DNA from: Dryocola boscaweniae
GTDB lineage: Bacteria; Pseudomonadota; Gammaproteobacteria; Enterobacterales; Enterobacteriaceae
Direction: 5' to 3'
NCBI RefSeq assembly: GCF_025215095.1
Contig: NZ_JALHAP010000077.1
Location: forward strand, 1-64,000
DNA: 64,000 bases
The translations under genes and the position numbers were made by a program. The notes below the pieces were generated by a model. The model made no database searches. It had not been told where the DNA came from and saw only the letters and a list, made by a program, of their open reading frames with translations. Shown one piece after another: positions 35,270 through 43,038 of this stretch. Every line of letters begins with the position of its first letter. Within the stretch, counting starts at the first letter, position 1.

Positions 35270-36235
35270 TCACTTCACTATTTGCAGACGTTTACGATTG
35301 GTGACCAGCGCCACCGAGATAATAACTAACGCGCCTAAAACGCCCTGTTGGATATAGGTCGGGAAGCCGACCAGCACCATGCCGTTGTTGATAACGTTGA
35401 TGATGAGTACGCCAATCAGGCTTTGCCATACACCGCCGTTGCCGCCCATTAGAGAGGTGCCGCCGACCACCACGGAAGTGATGGCGATAAAGGTATAACC
35501 GTCGCCCAGATTGCTGGCGACAGACCCTAAACGGGCGACCGCAAATACCGCGCCCAGCCCGTAGAACACGCCGGCAAGGGCAAAGCCGAGTACGCGAATG
35601 CGTTTCACTGATAAACCTGAGGCATAGGCCAGATGTTCACCGCCGCCGACCGCATAAAAATTACGCCCCAGCGCGGTATAGCTTTGAATAAACCAGGCAA
35701 ACAGTAGGGCCGCGGCGGCGAGATAGACCATAAGCGGGAAGTCGAAAATACGCTCCGTCAACAGCAGTCTGAATACCGGGTCGGGAAGGGGAATACGTTC
35801 CCCTTTAGTGATGACCATAGTGACGCCAATTAAGCTAAAGCCAACCCCGAGGCTGACCAGAAACGAAGGGATTTTAAGCTTAACGTGGATAAGACCATTT
35901 ATTAGCCCGCAGGCGGCTGAAATAATAATGGCGGCCGGAATAGCAAAATAACCTAATTCGCTAAAGCCGCCCAGCTTCACCATAATGATTGCCAGCATGG
36001 AGCCGCAAAAAGCCATAATGCCTTCAATGGAAAGGTCGATCGAGCCCATAATAATGATAAACGTCACCCCGATGGCAATCATCAACGGGGCGGCGCTGGC
36101 GGTCAGTAAACGCGAGAAATTTCGTACGGATAAAAACCCGGGATAAATAATGCTGATAATGGCGCAAAGCAGCAGCAATACTATTAACGGCGCCCATTTA
36201 CGCAAAAGCTCTTTATAGCTTGATTGTGATGACAT
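35270..36235 (-). CDS. Sugar ABC transporter permease 1 (RbsC family)
   Basis: 321 aa with about eight membrane segments: APLIVLLLLCAIISIIYPGF, MIAIGVTFIIIMGSIDLSIEG, and VVGGTSLMGGNGGVWQSLIG. Paralogous to the second permease encoded downstream; two different permeases served by one ATPase is a known arrangement in the carbohydrate uptake transporter-2 group. Lies 62 bp after the binding-protein gene; that gap has no clear terminator. Confidence 0.93.
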   Translation of the reverse strand: MSSQSSYKELLRKWAPLIVLLLLCAIISIIYPGFLSVRNFSRLLTASAAPLMIAIGVTFIIIMGSIDLSIEGIMAFCGSMLAIIMVKLGGFSELGYFAIPAAIIISAACGLINGLIHVKLKIPSFLVSLGVGFSLIGVTMVITKGERIPLPDPVFRLLLTERIFDFPLMVYLAAAALLFAWFIQSYTALGRNFYAVGGGEHLAYASGLSVKRIRVLGFALAGVFYGLGAVFAVARLGSVASNLGDGYTFIAITSVVVGGTSLMGGNGGVWQSLIGVLIINVINNGMVLVGFPTYIQQGVLGALVIISVALVTNRKRLQIVK

Positions 36236-36297
36236 ATTCGACCTTCACGAATTGTATTTATAACGCCTTCACGGAAAATATTCGGTTAAGGGCAAAA

Positions 36298-37413
36298 CTA
36301 TAATTTGCGATACTGGACAGGGCCCTTTGATTCTTGCCAGAAATTATTCCAGTCGACCGTGGGGGTATTAACAATATTTTCCTGATACCACTTCTGCGCA
36401 TCGTCTTTGGTAATCATGATCGTCGGACCATAAAACTCGCGATGCTCATGGGGTTCAGCGGAAGGCTTGAAGCTGCCAATAGCCGCGTGGTGCGCCAGCG
36501 AAAGCGCAATGCCGCCAGCCCAGTACGGGTCGGTGCTGACGGTGCACAGAATTTCCCCGCTGATGCACAGCTTGACCGCGTCCGGCGTGCCATCGTAGGA
36601 AACTATTGGGATTTGTCCCGCCAGACCTTCTGCGCGCAGGGCTTCGATAATGCCAAGCGTCATGCTGTCGTTAGATGAGAAGATGCCTTTGATATCATCC
36701 CCGAAGCGGGTGAGCATCGTAGACATCATGTCGTTGGCTTTCGAGGTGCTCCAGTCCGCGTCCTGCCAGTCCAGCAGTTTGATATCCGGGTTTTCTTTCA
36801 GCTTATGCATCAGCGCTGCCTTACGTTCAATCGCCGGCACGTTTGATGCAATTCCACCTAATCCGACGATGCCGCCTTTTTTACCCATCGCGTCAAACAG
36901 CAACTGCGCGCATTGCTGCGCCGGTTCGAAATCGGACCAGCTGATGTGGGCGACGTAATTGTCGCCAAAGTCCCAGGGATGCAGATCGTCGGTTTTATTC
37001 CAGATAGTGGTAATAAAAGCGCCGCGCTGTTGGCAGGCGGTGACCACTGCCCGCGCGTTAGGGGCGTCGTTAGGATCGCAGCCGATGGCCAGCCGCCCCT
37101 CGGTTTTGGACAGCAGCGCCTTAATATCCGAGAGAACTTTCTCGTTATTGCCGCCGTTAATCAGGCTCACCATCGGTGAGTTTTGCGTCTTCGCATAGGA
37201 TTGTCCGCCCGCTGCGATGGCGTTCCAGTAAGAGTTGTCAGGGTCACGATATCCCCAGGCCAGGGTAAAATTGCCCCCTTCAGCCGCCATCGCTTTAGAG
37301 AAAGGGCTGATAAGTGGCATCGCCGCCATGCTGCCGATGCCAAGGGCGCTTTTCAGCAGGAATTCACGTCGGCTAATCACGCTTTGTTCAACGAATTTTT
37401 TAATAAATGACAT
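36298..37413 (-). CDS. Periplasmic sugar-binding protein (RbsB type) with Tat signal
   Basis: 371 aa, type I periplasmic binding fold: FTLAWGYRDPDNSYWNAIAA, SDIKALLSKTEGRLAIGCDP, GIFSSNDSMTLGIIEAL, PIVSYDGTPDAVKL. The leader is unusual: SRREFLLKS at residues 14-22, then a moderately hydrophobic stretch to AMA at about 42-44. This is a twin-arginine signal rather than the Sec peptide normal for RbsB/XylF. Most similar proteins bind ribose, xylose, allose or related pentoses and polyols. First gene of the importer operon, with an operator 65 bp upstream. Confidence 0.92.
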   Translation of the reverse strand: MSFIKKFVEQSVISRREFLLKSALGIGSMAAMPLISPFSKAMAAEGGNFTLAWGYRDPDNSYWNAIAAGGQSYAKTQNSPMVSLINGGNNEKVLSDIKALLSKTEGRLAIGCDPNDAPNARAVVTACQQRGAFITTIWNKTDDLHPWDFGDNYVAHISWSDFEPAQQCAQLLFDAMGKKGGIVGLGGIASNVPAIERKAALMHKLKENPDIKLLDWQDADWSTSKANDMMSTMLTRFGDDIKGIFSSNDSMTLGIIEALRAEGLAGQIPIVSYDGTPDAVKLCISGEILCTVSTDPYWAGGIALSLAHHAAIGSFKPSAEPHEHREFYGPTIMITKDDAQKWYQENIVNTPTVDWNNFWQESKGPVQYRKL

Positions 37414-37477
37414 AGCGATATTTCCTGTCTTTTAGGGTTTCGGGGGTAAGGGATCGGGTAAATTGCGCTTAACATGT

Positions 37478-37497
37478 AAATAACTAATTACTTACAA
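37478..37497. promoter_or_regulatory. Island operator, N2 type, before the ABC-transporter operon
   Basis: AAATAACTAATTACTTACAA; one half-site changed (TACTTA). The wider 22 bp forms a near-palindrome TGTAA...TTACA. Confidence 0.7.
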
Positions 37498-37818
37498 ATT
37501 GATGATATATCACCCAGGTTAACCGTTGGCAATTGAACGAATTAAGGGTTTTTTACCGGTCGTTTTTTTATCCCGAAATCCGGTTAACAGGTTGTTTTTA
37601 TTTATTATTTTAAGGGGCTCTCAGTGCGGTTTTATAAAAGGTTGCTCGTATGCGGTTTTAGCATTTTTTTATTTTAACTTTATGATTTAAATGTATTTAA
37701 GCTTAGTTTTTATCGCCCGCCTGTTTTGCTTACGTTTGGGATATCAGTCACAAAGATCTTGCCGCCGATCGCGTGGCTGGCCATATGGCAATACGCAGAT
37801 CCCATATTTGGAGTTTGT

Positions 37819-37838
37819 AAGTAACTATTTATTTACAA
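37819..37838. promoter_or_regulatory. Island operator, N2 type, before the SDR operon
   Basis: AAGTAACTATTTATTTACAA; wider symmetry TTGTAA...TTACAA over 24 bp. It lies 59 bp before the SDR start. The 483-bp divergent region 37414-37896 otherwise holds only AT-rich DNA. Confidence 0.75.
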
Positions 37839-37896
37839 TCGTCGATCGGTGTCGCTATGATTTCTTCACATTCTCAATCAGCAGTGGAACGAAAAA

Positions 37897-38676
37897 ATGA
37901 CGGTTAATACACGACAGGTTGCGTTTATCACCGGCGGGGCTCGCGGTATTGGTTTTGAAATCGCCGCGAAGCTGGCGCAGGCTGGCTTTCATATTGCTTT
38001 GAATGATTATCAGGATTCCGCGGCGTTACGCGCGTCCGTAGAGCGGCTTACCGGCTGGGGCGTCAAAGCGGTTGCCGTGCCAGGAGACGTTGCGGATATC
38101 AGCCAGCACGACAGGATGCTGGCGCAGGCTGAAGAAGCGCTGGGTTCGTTGACGACTTTCGTTAATAACGCCGGGGTGTCGGTGACCAGCCGCGGTGATT
38201 TACTTGATGTCACGCCGGAAAGCTACGACCGCTGTCAGGCGGTTAACGCCCGCGCTACGTTCTTCCTGTGCCAGGCCTTTGCCAGACGCCTGCTCTCCCG
38301 CACCTGCGATCCTGACCTACATTACAGCCTTATCGTGGTCTCTTCATCAAACGCCTCGGCGGCTTCGATCAATCGCGGCGAGTACTGCGTGTCCAAAGCC
38401 GCGGCCGCCATGGTGGCGAAACTATTCGCAGCGCGTCTCGCCGAAGCAGGGGCGCAGGTTTTTGATATCCAGCCGGGGCTTATCGTGACGGAAATGACGC
38501 AGCCTTCGCTGGAAATGTACCAAAAACGCGTGGATGAAGGGTTAACCCTGCTGCCGAAGCTTGGTACGCCAGGCCAGATTGGCACGATAGTCACCACCCT
38601 TGCCAGCGGCGGCATGCCCTACTTAACCGGTCAGGTGATTAGCGCCGATGGCGGCATGTTGATCCCCCGTTTCTGA
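37897..38676 (+). CDS. Short-chain dehydrogenase/reductase
   Basis: 259 aa, NAD(P)-dependent. TGGARGIG at 12-19, NNAGVSVTSRG, active-site Ser in VVSSSNASAAS, Tyr163-x3-Lys167 in YCVSKAAAAMV, and the C-terminal GQVISADGGM typical of 3-oxoacyl-ACP-reductase-like SDRs. It probably interconverts a keto and a hydroxy group on a sugar or sugar acid; exact substrate unknown. First gene of an SDR - glycerate kinase - aldo/keto reductase operon. Confidence 0.93.
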   Translation: MTVNTRQVAFITGGARGIGFEIAAKLAQAGFHIALNDYQDSAALRASVERLTGWGVKAVAVPGDVADISQHDRMLAQAEEALGSLTTFVNNAGVSVTSRGDLLDVTPESYDRCQAVNARATFFLCQAFARRLLSRTCDPDLHYSLIVVSSSNASAASINRGEYCVSKAAAAMVAKLFAARLAEAGAQVFDIQPGLIVTEMTQPSLEMYQKRVDEGLTLLPKLGTPGQIGTIVTTLASGGMPYLTGQVISADGGMLIPRF

Positions 38677-38697
38677 ATTTAGGCAGGTGAATAAATC

Positions 38698-39849
38698 ATG
38701 AAAATCATTATTGCCCCGGACTCATTTAAAGAGAGTCTGTCAGCCAGCGCCGTGGCTGACGCTATCGAGCGGGGACTCCTTCGGGCCATACCCGACGCGG
38801 AGTGCCTGAAATTACCGATAGCCGACGGCGGAGAAGGGACGGTCGACGCTCTGGTTAACGCTACTGCCGGAAAGCTCGTTTCCGTACCGGTGACCGGTCC
38901 AATGGGAGCCCCGGTTAACGGGTTTTATGGTCTGCTGGGCGATGGAAACACGGCCGTTATTGAGGTCGCCGCCGCCTGTGGACTACAGTGGGTGGCGCCA
39001 GCAGATCGCGATCCGCTGCTCGCTACCAGCTATGGAGTTGGGGAGCTTATCAGGGCCGCGCTGGATCGCGGCGTCAACAAAATCATTATCGGGCTTGGCG
39101 GCAGCGCTGTTAATGACTGCGGCATCGGCATGCTGCAGGCGCTTGGCTGCCGCTGTACGACAGCCGTGGGCGAAGAAGTGCCCTGGGGCGCGGGTGGCCT
39201 TGACTATCTGGCTGCTATTGATATTTCCGACCTCGATCCGAGATTAGCGCAGGTTTCGCTGCTACTGGCCTGTGATGTGAACAATCCTTTGCTCGGCGAA
39301 CAGGGCGCCACCGCGATTTTTGGCCCACAAAAGGGCGTAACCGGGCAGACGGCGGCACGGATTGAAAGCAACCTGGCCCGGGTCGCCAGCATTCTCAAAA
39401 AGCAGTCCGGGAATGATATCGCCGGTTTGCAAGGCGGCGGCGCGGCTGGCGGGATGGGCGCCACGCTGCAGGGCGTGCTGAAGGCCGAAATGTACAGCGG
39501 TATTGATATCGTACTCGATACCCTGCATTTCGATGCGTTAGTGCGGGAGGCTGACCTGGTAATCACTGGCGAAGGGCGTCTTGATGCCCAGACCAGCAGC
39601 GGTAAAGGACCTGCCGGGGTTATCAGCCGCGCTCATGCGCAGGGCTGTCCGAGTATCGCGCTCGCCGGTTCGCTCGGCAGCGGTTATGAATCATTGCATG
39701 AGCTTGGTTTAAACTCGGCGTTTTCGCTGGTTCCCGGCGTTATCTCTTATGAACGCGCGCTGCGTGAAGCCGCAACGCTGCTGGAGTCGGCTGCATTTAA
39801 TATTGCTTCGCTCTGGCGTCTGGCCGCGAGTCAGCCTGTTCGTCGTTAA
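38698..39849 (+). CDS. Glycerate 2-kinase (GarK/GlxK family)
   Basis: 383 aa, ATP-dependent phosphorylation of glycerate to 2-phosphoglycerate. Clear family signatures: IIAPDSFKESLSA at the N-terminus, LPIADGGEGTVDAL, ATSYGVGELI, LGGSAVNDCGIGMLQALG, ITGEGRLDAQTSSGKGP. In E. coli this enzyme closes glucarate/galactarate and glyoxylate pathways. Its presence implies that the island pathway yields glycerate (directly or through tartronate semialdehyde or hydroxypyruvate), giving entry to glycolysis. 21 bp after the SDR gene. Confidence 0.94.
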   Translation: MKIIIAPDSFKESLSASAVADAIERGLLRAIPDAECLKLPIADGGEGTVDALVNATAGKLVSVPVTGPMGAPVNGFYGLLGDGNTAVIEVAAACGLQWVAPADRDPLLATSYGVGELIRAALDRGVNKIIIGLGGSAVNDCGIGMLQALGCRCTTAVGEEVPWGAGGLDYLAAIDISDLDPRLAQVSLLLACDVNNPLLGEQGATAIFGPQKGVTGQTAARIESNLARVASILKKQSGNDIAGLQGGGAAGGMGATLQGVLKAEMYSGIDIVLDTLHFDALVREADLVITGEGRLDAQTSSGKGPAGVISRAHAQGCPSIALAGSLGSGYESLHELGLNSAFSLVPGVISYERALREAATLLESAAFNIASLWRLAASQPVRR

Positions 39850-39873
39850 ACCGAATCCTTTGCGGAAATAAAA

Positions 39874-40659
39874 ATGAATATCCTTTATCGGGCAGAGTTT
39901 ATCCGTGGCTTTGGCACCTATAAGCTGCGGAACGAAGCGTTAACATCTGCATTAGAATATGCGCTGGAGATTGGCTACAGGGCGATTGATACGGCGCAGA
40001 TGTATAATAACGAACGGGAAATTGGCCGGGTGCTAAGCCGTTATCCTGTCGCGCGCGGCGAGCTTTGCATCACGACGAAAGTGCTGTCTGCGAATTACCA
40101 TAACAGCCTCTTTATGGCTTCGGTCGAGCAAAGCCTGCAGGCGCTTAACCTTGAGCAGGTTGATGTTTTGCTGCTCCATAGCCCGCCCAAAAAAGATTTT
40201 GACGCAACGCTGCGTTTGCTTGAACAGGCGCAGAAGTATGGCCTGACAAAGCACATCGGCTTGAGTAATTTCTCGCCTGTACAGATGGCGCAGGCGCGAG
40301 GAGCGATCGCCACGCCGTTAATCGTAAATCAGGTGGAGCTTCATCCTTTACTGGATCAAAGCGAGTTGCTGAAGGCCGCGGTCGAAACGAACATTCCCCT
40401 TTCATCCTATTGTTCGATAGCCCGTGGAGAAGCGCTGCAATATCCGCTTATTCAGACGCTGGCTAAACGCTATGCTAAAACGCCAGCGCAGATTATTCTG
40501 CGCTGGATTTTGCAGTCGGGCATACAGTCAAACACCATGTCGTCTAATCCGGAACGCATTAAGGATAACTTTGCTATTCTCGATTTCAATCTGTCCCATA
40601 TTGATATGCAGCAGATTAGCGAATTAAAAAGCGCCAATTATCGCGTGGTCGCGCTGTAA
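39874..40659 (+). CDS. Aldo/keto reductase (DkgB-like)
   Basis: 261 aa NADPH-type reductase. Asp39 and Tyr44 in IDTAQMYNNE, Lys in CITTKVLSA, His in DVLLLHSPPK; IGLSNFSPVQMAQA and PAQIILRWILQSG as in 2,5-diketo-gluconate reductase B. The N-terminus is slightly shorter and less typical than usual (MNILYRAEFIRGFGTY). Would reduce an aldehyde or 2-keto-sugar acid. Third gene of the SDR operon, followed by a strong bidirectional terminator. Confidence 0.9.
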   Translation: MNILYRAEFIRGFGTYKLRNEALTSALEYALEIGYRAIDTAQMYNNEREIGRVLSRYPVARGELCITTKVLSANYHNSLFMASVEQSLQALNLEQVDVLLLHSPPKKDFDATLRLLEQAQKYGLTKHIGLSNFSPVQMAQARGAIATPLIVNQVELHPLLDQSELLKAAVETNIPLSSYCSIARGEALQYPLIQTLAKRYAKTPAQIILRWILQSGIQSNTMSSNPERIKDNFAILDFNLSHIDMQQISELKSANYRVVAL

Positions 40660-40694
40660 TCTATTTTTAATAAACCAGCAAGCTTTCACAGCGT

Positions 40695-40734
40695 ACCGGA
40701 GAAGAGGATAACCGTCTCTTCTCCGGTTTTTTTT
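40695..40734. terminator. Bidirectional terminator between AKR and GPH transporter
   Basis: Perfect 12-bp stem ACCGGAGAAGAG/CTCTTCTCCGGT, 9-base loop, with T7-8 on the plus strand. Confidence 0.92.
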
Positions 40735-42253
40735 ACTTAGATAAATTTATTATACCTTTCGTTGTCTGACGGCCAAGGCGTGAAACCTTATTATTTCCCC
40801 ACAGATCCTGATAAGCGAAACCGGTAATATCCTCAAGGATGCGCTGGTTTTCTTTGCTGACCGGCGCTATTGGTCCACCAACCAGACGCATTCTGTCGCA
40901 CTCCTGGCGCAAAACCGCGTGCGTTTTGATATTAAGCGTGAAGCTGCGCGAAACCAGATAACCGGCCGCTAACAGCAGCGTGGTGCCAAGGCTAAGCACC
41001 GCCAGGATAACATAATGCACTGATTCCGGTTGATGAGGCTGACCGGGGTTAAAATGCGCCAGCTGCAGCAGAACGCCAACGATCATGACCGCAACCGCCT
41101 GTGAAGCTTTGCGCGTCATGGTCATTACGCCTGCGAAAATCCCTTCACGCCGCAAACCGGTAATAGCTTCATCGACATCGGCCATATAGGTGTAGGTGTT
41201 CCATGGAATGTAGTTGATTCCGCCTCGCCCGAAGCCCGCTACCGCGGACACCAGCATCAACACGGCAATATGAGTGAAATCGCCCAGCCATAAAAAACCG
41301 TAGGTAAGACAGGCTAGCGCAAAAAAACCAACCGCAAGACGATAGGCGGGCGCAGGACCCCAGTGAATACAAAGCGGGATCATGGACAGCACGGCAATCA
41401 GTTGCATGATGGACATTATGCCCAGCAGTTCCGAGGAGACGGTGGCGGTCTGGAAGAGGACATAAATAACGTAATAGGTAAAAACGGCGTTAAATACATC
41501 CTGGGCGATAAACCCGCCGAGATACATGCCCAGATGGGTGCGGAATGCTTTAACCTTCAGCGTTGACAGCGCATCGCTGAAAAATCTCTTCAGTAAAGAA
41601 CCTGACGCGGCAGCCGGTTCCTGCTCTTCGGATGGGCGTTCTCTTTCCCAGGTATTGCAATAAACCACAGTGAGCGCGACCGCGCAGATGACGGCAATCA
41701 CCAGTCCGGCATAGAAAAACGCATCGGGATTATCTTTTCCGTACCAGCCAAAGAACATGGCGGGCAGGTACGCCGTGATGATGTAAGATAGCTGGGCGAA
41801 GGAAATTCTTGCGCCCGAGAAACGCGTCTTCTTTTTGAAATCGTCGGTCATTTCCGGAACCAGCGTCTCGTAAGGCACCAGCACCATGCTGTAGACCAGC
41901 TCGAAAACCAGATAGGTCAGCAAATAATAGAGATAGCCCATATCGCTGACCCAGATAAAGCAGTAGGAAAATACTGCTGGAATACCTAATAAAATAAAGA
42001 ACTTCCGGCGGCCAAACTTTTTCCCCATCAGGGTATGACCGAAGTTGTCGGTAAGGTAGCCCATTAACGGGCTGGCGATGGCGTCAAAAACGCGCGCGAT
42101 GGCGAAGATCGATGCGGCTTCAACCGCGCTTAAATGACAAAAATTAGTATAAAAAAACAGTAGCCATGCGCCGGTTAGCGCCGTCGTTCCCATACCAAAA
42201 AAGTCGCCTGAACCGTAGGTGAGATAGTGTCTTAACGTAATTTTTCTTGCCAT
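40733..42253 (-). CDS. GPH-family sugar:cation symporter (MelB/YihO-like)
   Basis: 506 aa, about twelve membrane helices. N-terminal YGSGDFFGMGTTALTGAWLL, conserved DAIASPLMGYLTDN (cation-site aspartates of the GPH family), MGKKFGRRKFFILLG loop, and VPYETLVPEM. GPH carriers take up glycosides, glucuronides, melibiose or sulfoquinovose with H+ or Na+. The C-terminal 80 residues are cytoplasmic and charged. Alone on its strand, with an N6-type operator 58 bp upstream. Gives the island a second uptake route beside the ABC system, perhaps for a glycoside or an oligomer of the same sugar. Confidence 0.92.
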   Translation of the reverse strand: MARKITLRHYLTYGSGDFFGMGTTALTGAWLLFFYTNFCHLSAVEAASIFAIARVFDAIASPLMGYLTDNFGHTLMGKKFGRRKFFILLGIPAVFSYCFIWVSDMGYLYYLLTYLVFELVYSMVLVPYETLVPEMTDDFKKKTRFSGARISFAQLSYIITAYLPAMFFGWYGKDNPDAFFYAGLVIAVICAVALTVVYCNTWERERPSEEQEPAAASGSLLKRFFSDALSTLKVKAFRTHLGMYLGGFIAQDVFNAVFTYYVIYVLFQTATVSSELLGIMSIMQLIAVLSMIPLCIHWGPAPAYRLAVGFFALACLTYGFLWLGDFTHIAVLMLVSAVAGFGRGGINYIPWNTYTYMADVDEAITGLRREGIFAGVMTMTRKASQAVAVMIVGVLLQLAHFNPGQPHQPESVHYVILAVLSLGTTLLLAAGYLVSRSFTLNIKTHAVLRQECDRMRLVGGPIAPVSKENQRILEDITGFAYQDLWGNNKVSRLGRQTTKGIINLSK

Positions 42254-42310
42254 GATATACGCCTGTTATCTGAGTAACGAGTCGCAGTACCCTAGTTCAT
42301 GTATTATATA

Positions 42311-42334
42311 AAGTAACAAACTTGTTAGTTACTT
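42311..42334. promoter_or_regulatory. Island operator, N6 type, before the GPH symporter
   Basis: Arms AAGTAAC/GTTACTT are perfect, with inner AAC/GTT symmetry; TAACAA-N6-TAGTTA. Last operator before the right repeat; none was noticed beyond 42.4 kb. Confidence 0.7.
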
Positions 42335-42528
42335 TTGATCATGGATCACATTTTGTTAACGTGTTATCAAAGTCCAGGATGACAGCGGCCTGCTACAAAA
42401 AAACGGTTTCAAGCGCTTCACGAACGGGCTAGACGTATCTTTAGGGAGGCCCTCAAATTTCTATTGGTATCAGAACGCGGCGAGCGGTTCAGATGGGGGG
42501 CAATAGGCAGGGGAAGGGATTTAAAACG

Positions 42529-42561
42529 AAAAAAGCAGACGCCCGTGGACGTCTGCTTTTT
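42529..42561 (-). terminator. tRNA-type terminator in the right repeat
   Basis: AAAAAGCAGACG/CGTCTGC-TTTTT stem with loop CCCGTGGA. Perfectly paired here, whereas the left copy carries one G/A change in the stem. Confidence 0.7.
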
Positions 42562-42567
42562 CAAATA

Positions 42568-42583
42568 TGGCTCCTCTGACTGG
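42568..42583 (-). other. Attachment core: 3' end of tRNA-Asn, right junction
   Basis: Same 16 bases as 16652-16667 (TGGCTCCTCTGACTGG), again followed by GATCGCC and not by the tRNA T-arm. It marks the border between the catabolic island and the defence/conjugative DNA to the right. Confidence 0.8.
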
Positions 42584-43038
42584 GATCGCCTTTGCCTATA
42601 ACTGGCTAATAAGTAAGCTAAACCTGAATTCCTTTTCTGTCAAGACCACCAAACTGACCACCAATAGTTATTGGTTATTTAAAGCAGGTTTAAACACTTC
42701 GCTTCATGTGTTGATGGTTCTACGATGTTCTCTGCAAAGGAAGGATAGCTAGAACGAGCATCAAAAAGTTGGCTCGAAGCGAAATTCTGTCCAAAGACCT
42801 CGAACAGCCTACTCTGTGCCAAAAGCAGACGCTCAGCAGATTTTCTAGGTTCTCTGGCTCAGACTTAACCCTGCAGCCAACCTTGTATACAAAACTGTAG
42901 AATGCTAGGAAGTGGCGCAATGCCATGCTATGCGTTAGTGTAAGGAGTAATAGATTGCGAAACTGGATATGACGACGCTTCCGAAACTCTATTAAAAAGC
43001 CGTTTTACGTTAAAACTTCGTCAGCAAGCGAGGGTAAG

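Larger units (their letters stand above)
42472..42677. repeat. 206-bp direct repeat with tRNA-Asn 3' end, right copy
   Basis: Same orientation and length as 16556-16761. Left half (terminator and tRNA end) almost identical, right half about 14 percent different. The 785-bp gene-free region 42254-43038 consists of the GPH promoter region, this repeat and about 360 bp with no feature I can support. Confidence 0.9.

Noticed and set aside
42720..42926. Minus-strand ORF of 68 codons between the right repeat and the helicase
   Set aside because: No ribosome-binding site, no recognisable sequence; treated as non-coding.
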